From positions 434,001 through 498,000 of the forward strand of contig NZ_MRCQ01000001.1 in the NCBI RefSeq assembly GCF_002304005.1: 64,000 nucleotides of DNA, in the 5' to 3' direction. A program made the position numbers and the translations under genes. Below, piece after piece: positions 52,192 to 61,118 of the stretch; within the stretch, counting starts at the first letter, position 1; the number at the start of each line of letters is the position of its first letter. Origin of the DNA: Flavobacterium sp. ACN6 (lineage in GTDB: Bacteria; Bacteroidota; Bacteroidia; Flavobacteriales; Flavobacteriaceae). The notes beneath the pieces were generated by a model, which worked only from the letters and a program-made list of their open reading frames with translations, ran no database searches and was not told the origin of the DNA.

Positions 52192-53259
52192 ATGAGGCAT
52201 CTTCTTTCCCTTGTCTTTTTTGCAGTTTTCATTACATTTTCTTTTGGACAAAACACAAATGATTCTGTTCCTAAAAAAGCAAAAGAAAAGAAAATAGAAT
52301 TAAGAGTAATGCCGTATTTAAGTTACAATCGAAACCTTGATTTTATGTTTGGTGCCATTCCTATGGCGATGTACAGGATAAATCATACGGATACCATTGC
52401 GCCAAAATCATTATCTGGAATGTCAGCCATTTACACGACAAACAAATCTTATTTCTTGGCTTTCTTTAACAAATGGTATTTGAATGAAGATAAATGGCGT
52501 TTGAAATTGTTCTTTTTTACAGGAAATCAGAATTCGCAATTTTTTGTAGATGATATTGATCAGCCCGATTTTTACGATTACGGAACCAAAACCACGATTC
52601 TAAGTATTGGCGGACAACGCAAGGTTTTCGGACAGTTTTACGCGGGCCTCTCCTACACTTACGCCTATTATAATACGGTTTATGAAGATGATATTTCGCC
52701 ATCTTCCATTTCGCACAGTAATGCTTTGGTTGTAAATTTATTATACGATACGAGAAATGCTGTTTATTAACCTACTAAAGGCTATAAAATTAGATTGGAC
52801 TGGTCAACATATCCGAAATTCCTAGATAATGAGCTGGCTTCCAATCGTGTTTCACTGCAGGCCAACAAATACTTTCCCAGCCGAAACGATAAAGACGTGA
52901 TTGCTGTTCGTTTATACGGCAAATTCGGACTCGGTAATGTAGCTTTTGAACAGCAAAGCACTATTGGCGGTACTGATATTCGAGGCTATTCTGAAGGCAA
53001 ATACCGCGGTTCTGGTTTATTAGATATTCAAGGGGAATATCGTTACAATTTTGGAGAAAAAATGGGACTCGTTGGCTTTGCAGGTCTTGCCACTATTTAC
53101 GGTTCTGATACTCCAAGCTTTGACTGGAAACTTTATCCAGGCGCTGGAGTTGGATACCGCTACAATCCGTTTAAAAAATCAAAATTTAATGTAGGTTTAG
53201 ATGGTGCAGTGGGCAAAGGAGACTGGGGCGTTTATTTTAGAATTGGCGAAGCTTTCTAA
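52192..53259 (+). pseudogene. Surface-antigen (Omp85/D15-like) barrel gene with an in-frame stop
   Basis: A signal peptide (MRHLLSLVFFAVFITFSFGQ) and a barrel of the BamA/TamA-like surface antigen family span one frame of 356 codons. The frame is broken once: a TAA at 52768-52770 between DTRNAVY and PTKGYKIRLDW. The two parts (192 and about 162 residues) are in the same frame and together give a normal C-terminal barrel (RGYSEGKYRGSGLLDIQGEY). Without the TAA, NAVY-x-PTKGYK would be a standard motif, so a single substitution or a sequencing error is the likely cause. Function: none beyond outer-membrane insertion can be assigned. Confidence 0.85.
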
Positions 53260-53275
53260 TCTTTTTGTTTTAAAA

Positions 53276-53689
53276 TCATTGAAGTTTAACACACATCCAT
53301 TCACCTTTCATAATCAATTGATCTCCTGAAAAAGCTTCTCCAGATTGCTTTATAATTTTTTCGCTTAAGCGGATATTCTTTACTACAAATTTAACCAGTT
53401 TATCAAATTCAACACCCGCAAAGAATTCAATTTTATCCATACTCACCAAGCCAAAAACACCATCTGCAATACCTAGTAACTTTACACCGGCGCCTCCGCA
53501 TTGTGCCATTGCTTCAATCAAAATAGTTCCTGGAACGTAGTTAAAATCTGTAGAACTTCCTTGAAGCCAGCTGTCTTCCTGCGTAAAAGTATTTAAACCG
53601 ATAATTGTTTCGGTGGTGTAAGATATAATTTCATCAACAAATAAAAATGGGGCTCTGTGCGGAATTAAATCTTCTATTTTTGGATTCAT
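53276..53689 (-). CDS. FabZ-like hot-dog protein lacking the usual catalytic His
   Basis: This 137-residue protein aligns with beta-hydroxyacyl-ACP dehydratases: IEDLIPHRAPFLFVDEIISY at the start and the conserved ILIEAMAQCGGAGVKLLG, whose Glu is kept. The catalytic His normally sits in GHFPGxPxxPG; here the segment reads LQGSSTDFNYVPG, with Ser and Asp in place of His. The enzyme is thus probably inactive as a dehydratase, or uses another residue. Such proteins occur in polyene and flexirubin pathways, but no partner gene is near. Confidence 0.82.
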   Translation of the reverse strand: MNPKIEDLIPHRAPFLFVDEIISYTTETIIGLNTFTQEDSWLQGSSTDFNYVPGTILIEAMAQCGGAGVKLLGIADGVFGLVSMDKIEFFAGVEFDKLVKFVVKNIRLSEKIIKQSGEAFSGDQLIMKGEWMCVKLQ

Positions 53690-54918
53690 GTTTTGTAATT
53701 TTCAACAATTTACGAATCTGAACCGAAATAGACAATAGTTTAAGGCATATCTCGACTAAATACAAATTAAAAACGGGCAGTAACTCCCAAATAAAAGAGA
53801 TATTTTTACACATCGATTTTCTCGTTATTAACTCTAAAATCATCAGAATCATTATTTTAAGCGAACAAAATTTACCACGTCAGCTTCGATTTTATTGTCT
53901 TTGAAATTTTATTGATAATTCCTGCTTTTTCTTTGGCGAAATATCGTTAATACTAAAAATAGATAGACTATGAATTTAATTCTGTTATAGAAAAAGGTAT
54001 CAACAAACTACTGGAGCTGTATTTTAATTACTTTAATCAACGAAAACAATAAAACCGACTTCGGGCCTTTTAATTAAATATTAAAGGCTTAAAATGACTT
54101 AAAACAATTCAGATAATCTAAAATTTAAGTTCCATTAACTTTTACACAAAAGCGTCTTAATTTTTACAGTAAAATCCGCCGAATTTCAATCAGGAAAACT
54201 TCTCAAATCAATAATCTTTTGCGATTTGTATTTGGGGCAAAATAAATTTGATTATTACAGAAAAGCTGTGCAATTACCAAAAGTATTTTTAGACTTCTTT
54301 TTAGCCATTTTTTTCTCTTAAAAACAGCAGATTAAAACGTAAAACAGTTTCATGCTATGAAATTTATGTTCAATTTTTATACTTAAACTTTTAATTAAAA
54401 CAAAAGAATATTAATACCTAAAAGTCAATTATTTAAATAACCACTATAGAGAAAATTTATAACTAAGAATTAACAAAACAACATCGAAAACACATCTAAT
54501 CTTACGCTTGATTAAAGCGAAAGAAAATCAATTTTAGATCTCACTTTAAACTCCTTAAAAAACACACTTAAAATTACTTTGGAAGCAGAAAATTGACAAA
54601 AAAAAAACTACAACACAACTCCCTTCCTATTTTGAAGCTATTTTGAGTAATTAGAAGCATCCAAAAAGCAATTCCTTTTCGTAAGATTAGTTATTTTCAC
54701 AGTTAAATATTCTGCCAATTAAGTTGTTTTAAACAGTATATATTAAAAACGTATAAACATATATTCCAATATATTAAATCGAATCATATAAAGTATTAGA
54801 TTACAATTAATAACTTTAATTATTACTGTATCTAAAAAACCTTTTTTCATCATTATCTAAAGCCTAGTTATGATAAAAATTCTGCTTTTAAATTGTAAAT
54901 AGTACTTTGCGGTAAAAA
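53690..54918. other. Long non-coding AT-rich region
   Basis: About 1.2 kb upstream of the FabZ-like gene and downstream of the LytTR gene. There is no frame of useful length and no RNA motif that I recognise. One weak hairpin (GCCTTTTAAT with ATTAAAGGC, about 54065-54088) and one 24-residue remnant-like frame on the minus strand (ending KISKTIKSKLTW, about 53880-53950) were noted. It may be a decayed gene region. Confidence 0.6.
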
Positions 54919-55626
54919 CTACTTAATTCCTAGCAATTGGTATAGCTCTTCCTTTTTATTGAGTGCAGCAGAAATTGTTTTTCCGTCGATTAATTCGACT
55001 ACATTTCCGTTCAGGCTTCGAACGGCTTCTAGATTTAAGATAAAAGAACGCTGTACGCGAAAGAACATTGGGAGTTTCAAAACCTCTTCCATTGCTTTTA
55101 ATGTACCTAAAATGGTGTACGAAGCGCCATTGATTACAAACTTTAAATAATCTCCCTGTGCTTCTACATATAGAATTTCGCTGAGCAGAATTTTAATCAA
55201 TTTCCCTTCTGATTTAATAAAAATCCGATCGGAATTGACTTGATGTATTGCTGCATTTTTTTTGAGCGAAAGGTATTCTTTGGCTCGGTTTACCGCTTTT
55301 AGAAAACGATCAAAACGAACGGGTTTTACCAGATAATCTGCCGCGCCGGTTTCAAATCCGTCCAAAGCAAAATTGCGGTGTGCCGTTATAAATATAATTA
55401 CAGGAGGGTTTGTAAGCGATTGTGCCAATTCTAATCCCGTAAATTTGGGCATTTCGATATCACTAAAAATAATATCAACTGTGTTTTCCTGCAGGTATAC
55501 TAAAGCTTTTGCCGGTTCTGCAAATGAAGATTCTAATTCTAAAAATGGAATTTCGCCAATAAAAGACTCTACAATATCTCTTGCAATTGGTTCATCGTCT
55601 ACTACAATGCATTTTAACTTTTCCAT
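54919..55626 (-). CDS. LytTR-family response regulator
   Basis: This 235-residue regulator has a receiver domain (VVDDEPIARDIV, phospho-Asp in DIIFSDIEMPKFTGLELA near residue 56, Lys in YLVKPVRFDRF) and a LytTR DNA-binding domain (IFIKSEGKLIKILLSEILYV, FFRVQRSFILNLEAVRSL). Its start overlaps the kinase stop by one base. It pairs with the kinase upstream, and targets are unknown. Confidence 0.95.
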   Translation of the reverse strand: MEKLKCIVVDDEPIARDIVESFIGEIPFLELESSFAEPAKALVYLQENTVDIIFSDIEMPKFTGLELAQSLTNPPVIIFITAHRNFALDGFETGAADYLVKPVRFDRFLKAVNRAKEYLSLKKNAAIHQVNSDRIFIKSEGKLIKILLSEILYVEAQGDYLKFVINGASYTILGTLKAMEEVLKLPMFFRVQRSFILNLEAVRSLNGNVVELIDGKTISAALNKKEELYQLLGIK

Positions 55627-56795
55627 TACTTTCTTAAAACTATTTTCAGATCGACTTTAAAGGAATTTTGAAGTCTTTTTATTTCTAATTCATATTGTTC
55701 TGGATACAACAATTCCAAGCGTTTTCTGGCATTCTCCACTCCTATGCCACCAAACTCTTTATTCGTTAGACTTTCGTCAAAATCATTTTCTAAACAAAAA
55801 TAAAAAGTATCGCCCTCAATTTTAATAGCGAGTTTTATAAATGCATTTGAAGCGTTTTTTAATCCGTATTTAAAAGCATTTTCTATAAAGGTAAAAGTGA
55901 GAAGCGGTGCGACGAAAAGTCCGGCTGTTTGTCTTTCTCCTTCTATCGTAATCTGGATATCGGTTTCATCCGTATAACGCATTTTTTCTAAAGCGATATA
56001 ATTCTTTATAAAATCCAATTCCTTTTCGAGACGAACGATTTCGGTATTCGATTCGTACAAAGTATAACTCATAATATCAGACAAATTCAGAATTAATTCT
56101 GGCGCCAAATCGTCTTTTCTTACCGTCAAGCCGTACAAATTATTCAAAGTATTAAACAAAAAATGCGGATTAAGCTGTGCTTTCAGAAAGTCTTTTTCGA
56201 TTTGGATATTCTGAATTTCCAAAGCAGTTTTTTCTTTCTGTATTTGAAATTTCTTATTGTAAAGTCTAGTAATTTCAACCAAAATCTTAGCAAAACAAAA
56301 AGGAGAAAGAAGCGAAATGATTATAATCGTCTGCGAAAGCATTCTTTTCAATGAAACTGCCTGCAAAAAAGTCTGCTCAGCACTCATTTTAATTACACCT
56401 TTCAATTCACCAAAAGTTATTTCGAGGCCTAAAGCATTATAAAACAACGAGAAAAAGTATGTTGCCGCCATCCAGACAAAGATCGAAATTGGAAAAAGCA
56501 GTGCGAACAGGATTATAATTCTAGTTTTACTTCCCGAAAAAATCTTTGGCAGCAAGAGATAAAACAACATGTAAAATACAACCATATTCACTACAGCCAT
56601 TCGGATCGTCAACAGAATAGCTTCAAAATAGACCAAATGATAACCAATTACATAACTCAGAAACAACAATATAGAGAATGCTGACCACATGAAAATGTGC
56701 AGTAAGACCCGATTTCTTTTAGTAAAAAACTGATCGAAATTTAAAGAGGCAACTTTGTCTAAAAAGTATCCAGAAGCAGATGTGGCATTTGGCAT
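55626..56795 (-). CDS. LytS-like sensor histidine kinase
   Basis: This kinase of the LytS/YehU type has four N-terminal helices (about 30-180), no periplasmic sensor, a coiled coil, then the His-kinase motif FLKAQLNPHFLFNTLNNLYG and a HATPase part with PLLTFTFIENAFKYG. I use ATG 56795 (MPNATSASGYFLDK) instead of an in-frame TTG three codons upstream. It forms an operon with the LytTR regulator. The signal is unknown. Confidence 0.92.
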   Translation of the reverse strand: MPNATSASGYFLDKVASLNFDQFFTKRNRVLLHIFMWSAFSILLFLSYVIGYHLVYFEAILLTIRMAVVNMVVFYMLFYLLLPKIFSGSKTRIIILFALLFPISIFVWMAATYFFSLFYNALGLEITFGELKGVIKMSAEQTFLQAVSLKRMLSQTIIIISLLSPFCFAKILVEITRLYNKKFQIQKEKTALEIQNIQIEKDFLKAQLNPHFLFNTLNNLYGLTVRKDDLAPELILNLSDIMSYTLYESNTEIVRLEKELDFIKNYIALEKMRYTDETDIQITIEGERQTAGLFVAPLLTFTFIENAFKYGLKNASNAFIKLAIKIEGDTFYFCLENDFDESLTNKEFGGIGVENARKRLELLYPEQYELEIKRLQNSFKVDLKIVLRK

Positions 56796-56831
56796 ATAAT
56801 ACAATTGTAAAGCAGTTTCAAATATAACTTT

Positions 56832-57569
56832 TTATAAAATTCTAATGAGCGCATTGATCAAATTAATCGTATTATGTCCCAAAATTGAATACATCAGATT
56901 TCCAGAAAAGCATCTTAAAACACCTACACTAAAAGACGAAATTAGAGTAAGATATACGATTGTGATTACATCAAACTTTAAATGAAAGTTCTGATCCAGA
57001 ACAGCGCCGTGCGAAACTCCAAATAAAATGGTAATAATCACGAACGACCATCCTAATTGGACACCTCGGTAATTCCATTTTGGTACAAAAGCCTTGTTTA
57101 GAAGCCATAACGAAATTCCTCTAAGAGCGATTTCTTCTGTTAAACCCGGCATAGTCGCTTGAAAAGCAAAGGTTTCGAAATCAAATGCACCGCCTTTTGG
57201 AAATATTATCAGCTTAAAAACAATATCAAATAAAGTAAAGCCTATGAATACTAATAAGCCCAATTTTAAAGCGCTTTTTGAATTAGTGCGAGAGGTAAAT
57301 CCGATTTTGATTCTTTCTTCTTTAGAAACCGAAAACAGCACAATTAAGGATAAAGCGAAACTCAAGGTTTTTCCGGACCAATTGAATTTTAATCCGAAAG
57401 AGTCTAAGGGCAATAATTCTTTTCCGTAATACTGCAGCGACATATCGGCAAGGAAATAAAGAATGAAAAGTGCTAGGTATTTAAAGTTTGTTTTTTCAGT
57501 TTTGAAATAAGCGATAATAAGTAACGGAGATATTAATAAGATCCAGATAAACGGTGTTAGTGGTGACAT
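56832..57569 (-). CDS. CPBP-family intramembrane metalloprotease
   Basis: This protein of about 245 residues has seven or eight membrane helices. All three CPBP (Abi) motifs are present: EEIALRG (EExxxR), FGVSHG (FxxxH) and HNTIN (HxxxN). Members cleave CAAX-like or other membrane peptides, or act in bacteriocin immunity. ATG 57569 is preferred; an in-frame TTG lies 11 codons upstream. It lies 36 bp upstream of the LytS-like gene and may share its transcript. Confidence 0.88.
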   Translation of the reverse strand: MSPLTPFIWILLISPLLIIAYFKTEKTNFKYLALFILYFLADMSLQYYGKELLPLDSFGLKFNWSGKTLSFALSLIVLFSVSKEERIKIGFTSRTNSKSALKLGLLVFIGFTLFDIVFKLIIFPKGGAFDFETFAFQATMPGLTEEIALRGISLWLLNKAFVPKWNYRGVQLGWSFVIITILFGVSHGAVLDQNFHLKFDVITIVYLTLISSFSVGVLRCFSGNLMYSILGHNTINLINALIRIL

Positions 57570-57690
57570 ATTTTTGATTTTTAAGGTTTTAATTTTGATC
57601 AAAAGTATATCTGGAGTCTATAAATTAAAAGTACGATCGGTAGAACCTATACTTCTCTCCGTGAAATTGTTATTTTATCCGATAAGAGTT

Positions 57691-57794
57691 AAATTGATAA
57701 TTGTTAATTGTTAATAGATAATAGTTAATTGATAATTAATGGTTAAAGGTAGATAGTTCAAATTTTTAATTTTTAATTTTTAATTTTTAATTAA
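57691..57794. repeat. Heptamer-like array, units TTAATTG and TTTTTAA
   Basis: Imperfect TTAATTG/TTAATAG units are followed by four copies of AATTTTT. It lies between the CPBP gene and the terminator of the DoxX gene. Confidence 0.75.
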
Positions 57795-57828
57795 AATAAA
57801 AAAGCCCCAAACCAAATAGTTCAGGGCT
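57795..57828 (-). terminator. Terminator of the DoxX gene
   Basis: On the minus strand AGCCCTGAAC... ends with GGGGCTTTTTT; AGCCC and GGGCT form a short stem with a 16-nt loop, followed by a T run. It lies 33 bp after the DoxX stop. Confidence 0.6.
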
Positions 57829-57860
57829 CTATACAAATTGTATATTTTAATTGAAATAAT

Positions 57861-58247
57861 TTAGTCCCACTTATTAGAATAGGAAACTGCATATTTACCA
57901 GAACCAGTAAAAAACAAGGCTGCAGCACCTAAAAGATACAGCATCAGTAATTCGTTTGCATAACCTCCGTGTTCGCTGATTGAGAAAATGTCCTGAGCGT
58001 GAGCTGTTGCAATTGCCACTACACAAGTTATTGCCAAAAGAACAGCAGCAATTCTCGTTCTGAATCCTAATAAAATAGCGATTGGTGCTAAAACTTCACC
58101 AATGTAGACAGCATATCCAAATGCCCCCATATTTTCAACCAGAAATGAAATACCATGAATAAGTTTGGCAATACCATGAAAAAGCATCAATCCACCAACG
58201 CTTATACGCAATACTAATAATCCTAAGTCTGTGTTTTTTGAAATCAT
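57861..58247 (-). CDS. DoxX-family membrane protein 1
   Basis: This 128-residue protein has four helices and the family motifs LLVLRISVGGLMLFHGIAKL and YIGEVLAPIAILLGFRTRIA. DoxX proteins are small quinone-linked or redox-support membrane proteins of uncertain function. It lies downstream of a quinone oxidoreductase-like gene on the same strand (149 bp apart), so a joint redox role is possible. Confidence 0.88.
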   Translation of the reverse strand: MISKNTDLGLLVLRISVGGLMLFHGIAKLIHGISFLVENMGAFGYAVYIGEVLAPIAILLGFRTRIAAVLLAITCVVAIATAHAQDIFSISEHGGYANELLMLYLLGAAALFFTGSGKYAVSYSNKWD

Positions 58248-58396
58248 AACAATTTAAGTTTTGGGTTTAAAATTTACTTACATTTTGACTTGCAAGGCAA
58301 CGAAAATACAAAAATTTGTTATGTTGCAAAACGTATTATTTAAAATAATTCTAAATAAATACTTTAAGCACTTCTACGCGCTATTTCAAAAAAGAC

Positions 58397-59410
58397 TTAA
58401 AATTTAATGGCAATTTTTCCAATCGTTTTGCCCGATTCCAAAAGCTCGTGTGCTTTTTTTACATTTTCAGCTGTAAATCCTTTTAGTGTTACATTTAAAG
58501 TTGTTTTCAAAATCCCTTCATCTAATAAATCGGCAACTTTATTCAAAATATGATGCTGTTCAATCATGTCTTCAGTTTGATACATCGAACGGGTGTACAT
58601 CAATTCCCAAGAAAAAGAAACGCTTTTGCTTTTCAATTTATTTAAAATAATTGGTTCACTGCTTCCAGTAATCGATGCGATATGTCCTTGGGGTTTAATT
58701 AATTCAACCATGCTATCCCAATAAGCATTGGTGTCTACAAAATCTAAAATAAAATCAACATGCTCAAAACCAGCTTTGCGAACAGAAGAAATCAAATCTT
58801 TATGATCTACTACAAAGTCGGCTCCCTGCTTTTTGCACCAATCAATTGTTTCCGGACGCGACGCTGTTGCAATAACAGTTAACCCAGCGATTTTCTTTGC
58901 CAATTGAATAGCAATGGAACCCACTCCGCCTGCGCCGCCAATAATTAAAATTGATTTTCCTTTGTCTTTTTCAGCGCTGATTCTAATTCTGTCAAACAAA
59001 ATTTCCCAAGCTGTCAAAGCTGTTAACGGAATAACTGCCGCTTCCTGAATACTCAATGATGTTGGTTTTCTGCCTACAATTCTTTCATCTATAATTTGAT
59101 ATTCGGCATTACTTCCTTGTTTAGTAATATCTCCAGCATAATACACCAAATCTCCAACTTCAAATAAGGTCACTTTTTCTCCAACTGCCTGCACAATCCC
59201 GACAGCGTCCCAGCCAATAATTTTTGGTGTTTCTAAAACTGTATCTTTTGCACTGCTCTGACGAACTTTAAAATCGACTGGATTTACTGAAATCGCATCA
59301 ATTTTTACTAATAAATCGCGAGCGCCAGGTATGGGTTTTGCAGTTTCAAATTCAATAAAACTTTCTGGGTTTTCTATCGGTAATGATGTTTTGAATCCTA
59401 TAGCTTTCAT
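58397..59410 (-). CDS. Quinone oxidoreductase/zinc-binding alcohol dehydrogenase family
   Basis: This 337-residue medium-chain dehydrogenase has a GroES-like domain (LLVKIDAISVNPVDFKVRQ, PKIIGWDAVGIVQAVG) and a Rossmann domain (ILIIGGAGGVGSIAIQLAKK). It lacks the structural zinc Cys cluster, so it falls in the zinc-free quinone oxidoreductase (COG0604) branch and uses NADPH. The substrate is unknown. Confidence 0.9.
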   Translation of the reverse strand: MKAIGFKTSLPIENPESFIEFETAKPIPGARDLLVKIDAISVNPVDFKVRQSSAKDTVLETPKIIGWDAVGIVQAVGEKVTLFEVGDLVYYAGDITKQGSNAEYQIIDERIVGRKPTSLSIQEAAVIPLTALTAWEILFDRIRISAEKDKGKSILIIGGAGGVGSIAIQLAKKIAGLTVIATASRPETIDWCKKQGADFVVDHKDLISSVRKAGFEHVDFILDFVDTNAYWDSMVELIKPQGHIASITGSSEPIILNKLKSKSVSFSWELMYTRSMYQTEDMIEQHHILNKVADLLDEGILKTTLNVTLKGFTAENVKKAHELLESGKTIGKIAIKF

Positions 59411-59574
59411 ATGTTTACGAGTTTTTTAATTTTAATAACATAACAAAGATACGAGCTGTTTAAATCTTAATTGTGGTATATTTCTATACTATATTGGTAA
59501 AAATTTGACTTTTTGTCACGCAGATTTAGCTTTTAAATTTTACACATAGCTTTATGTATTTTGAAGACTAGGCA

Positions 59575-59605
59575 GCTTTGTCAAAGTTTTAAACTTTGAC
59601 AAAGC
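59575..59605. repeat. 31-bp perfect palindrome, copy 2 of 3
   Basis: GCTTTGTCAAAGTTT, one T, then AAACTTTGACAAAGC. It differs from copy 1 at the outer bases only and keeps perfect pairing, so change on one arm was matched on the other. It lies upstream of the GNAT gene. Confidence 0.85.
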
Positions 59606-59654
59606 ACTACACATTTAAATAAACTTTAAATTTGTTTTATTAAACATCTTAAAA

Positions 59655-60209
59655 ATGCATATCAGAAAAGCCAAAAAATCCGACTCCAAATACCTTGCTC
59701 CTATATTATTATTGGCAATGGAAGATATCATTTATAAGTTTATCAAAAAAGAAGAGTACGCTGCCGCGAAAGACTTTCTGCAATACTTCGTTGAAAGAGA
59801 AAACAATCAGTACTCGTATGAGAACTGTTATATTGCCGAAGAAAATAACGAAATCATTGGTGCAGTAGATATATATAAAGGTGAAGACATCGAAAGGTTA
59901 CGAAAACCAATAATTGAATACGTTCGAGATCATTATAATCCTGAATTTAATCCTGAATCTGAAACCGAAGCGGGCGAATTCTATATCGATTCTTTGGGCA
60001 TAAATCCCAATCATCAGGGAAAAGGAATTGGTTCTCAAATACTTCATTTTTTGATTACCGAATATGTACAGACGAATAAACAGACTTTAGGATTATTGGT
60101 AGAAGAAGAAAATCCGCTGGCAAAAAAACTTTATTTAAAACTCGGATTTAAAGTTGTGGGACAAAAAACTTTAGTTGGAAAGAAGCTTGAGCATCTTCAA
60201 ATAAGTTAG
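59655..60209 (+). CDS. GNAT-family acetyltransferase
   Basis: This 184-residue acetyltransferase begins MHIRKAKKSDSKYLAPILLL. It has the strand GEFYIDSLGINPNHQGKGIG (QGKGIG acetyl-CoA loop) and a C-terminal EENPLAKKLYLKLGFKVVGQ. The substrate is unknown. It stands alone between a palindrome and the second DoxX gene. Confidence 0.9.
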   Translation: MHIRKAKKSDSKYLAPILLLAMEDIIYKFIKKEEYAAAKDFLQYFVERENNQYSYENCYIAEENNEIIGAVDIYKGEDIERLRKPIIEYVRDHYNPEFNPESETEAGEFYIDSLGINPNHQGKGIGSQILHFLITEYVQTNKQTLGLLVEEENPLAKKLYLKLGFKVVGQKTLVGKKLEHLQIS

Positions 60210-60364
60210 AATTAAAACTTGGTTCTGCTGTCGATTATGCATTTTATCGGCTATTTTGAACAATTTGGCGTTGATTCTGTCGTTATTAAAAAATAACCAG
60301 ACGACTTTTCTGTATTTTGAAAGGAGAATTCGTTTAATTATTGAATACAAATTAATACGTTAGA

Positions 60365-60799
60365 ATGAAAAACATAACCATATTAGAAGCAGGTTTAATT
60401 TTAAGAATAGTTTTAGGAATCACAATGCTTTCAGCCGTTGCTGATCGATTTGGAATTTGGGGCGCACCAGGCTCAAACGGAGTTGTCTGGGGAAACTGGG
60501 AAAACTTTGTAATTTACACCCAAACCCTTAATTCTTTTGCAAGCAAATCTACTGCAGAAGTTCTAGGCGGGATCGCGACTTTCTTTGAAGTTTTACTGAG
60601 CCTTTTATTATTATTCGGTTTTAAAACCCGACTTGCTGCTTTAGGAACAACTTTTTTAATGTTTCTTTTTGGTTTTGCCATGGCAGTTTCGGTTTCATTC
60701 AAAGCTCCTTTTGATTATTCTGTTTGGACCAGTGCGGCCGCAGCTCTTCTGCTGGCTAATATTGGTAAAACGGCTTATGCTGTTGATAATAGGATTTAG
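60365..60799 (+). CDS. DoxX-family membrane protein 2
   Basis: This 144-residue protein has four helices: GLILRIVLGITMLSAVADRF at the start, ATFFEVLLSLLLLFGFKTRL in the middle and AAAALLLANIGKTAYAV at the end. It belongs to the DoxX/DoxD-like group and differs clearly from the one at 57861. The function is unknown. Confidence 0.82.
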   Translation: MKNITILEAGLILRIVLGITMLSAVADRFGIWGAPGSNGVVWGNWENFVIYTQTLNSFASKSTAEVLGGIATFFEVLLSLLLLFGFKTRLAALGTTFLMFLFGFAMAVSVSFKAPFDYSVWTSAAAALLLANIGKTAYAVDNRI

Positions 60800-60800
60800 A

Positions 60801-60915
60801 TAATTGTTAATGGTTAATGGTTAATTGTTAATTGTTAATTCTTGATAGCTGATGGTTGATGGATGATGGCTGATGGATGATGGCTGATGACTGATGACTG
60901 ATGACTGATGGTTGA
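60801..60915. repeat. Heptamer array, units TTAATTG and GATGACT/GATGGCT
   Basis: TTAATGG/TTAATTG units pass into GATGGCT, GATGGAT and GATGACT units, all 7 bp. It starts directly after the DoxX stop and is followed by palindrome copy 3. A second AT-rich stretch with AACAATT units follows at 60970-61044. Nothing else was seen in this 319-bp gap. Confidence 0.88.
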
Positions 60916-60924
60916 CTTTACGCA

Positions 60925-60957
60925 AACTTTGTCAAAGTTTTAAACTTTGACAAAGTT
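60925..60957. repeat. 33-bp perfect palindrome, copy 3 of 3
   Basis: AACTTTGTCAAAGTTT, one T, AAACTTTGACAAAGTT. It equals copy 1 except for the centre base, in the gap between DoxX 2 and the TauE-like gene. Confidence 0.88.
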
Positions 60958-61118
60958 GACACACGAATTGCAAACAATTAGCAATTAACAATCAACGACA
61001 AACTATCAACAATTAACAACCAGCCATTAACAATTAATTTTTAAGGTATATTTAAGGTCATTATACTGCTTTGAACAAATTTGTATTCGTAAATTAGCAG
61101 ATACAAAAACATATCTTA

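Noticed and set aside
53880..53950. Remnant coding sequence ending in KISKTIKSKLTW on the minus strand
   Set aside because: Only about 24 codons after a stop; too short to assign to any family.
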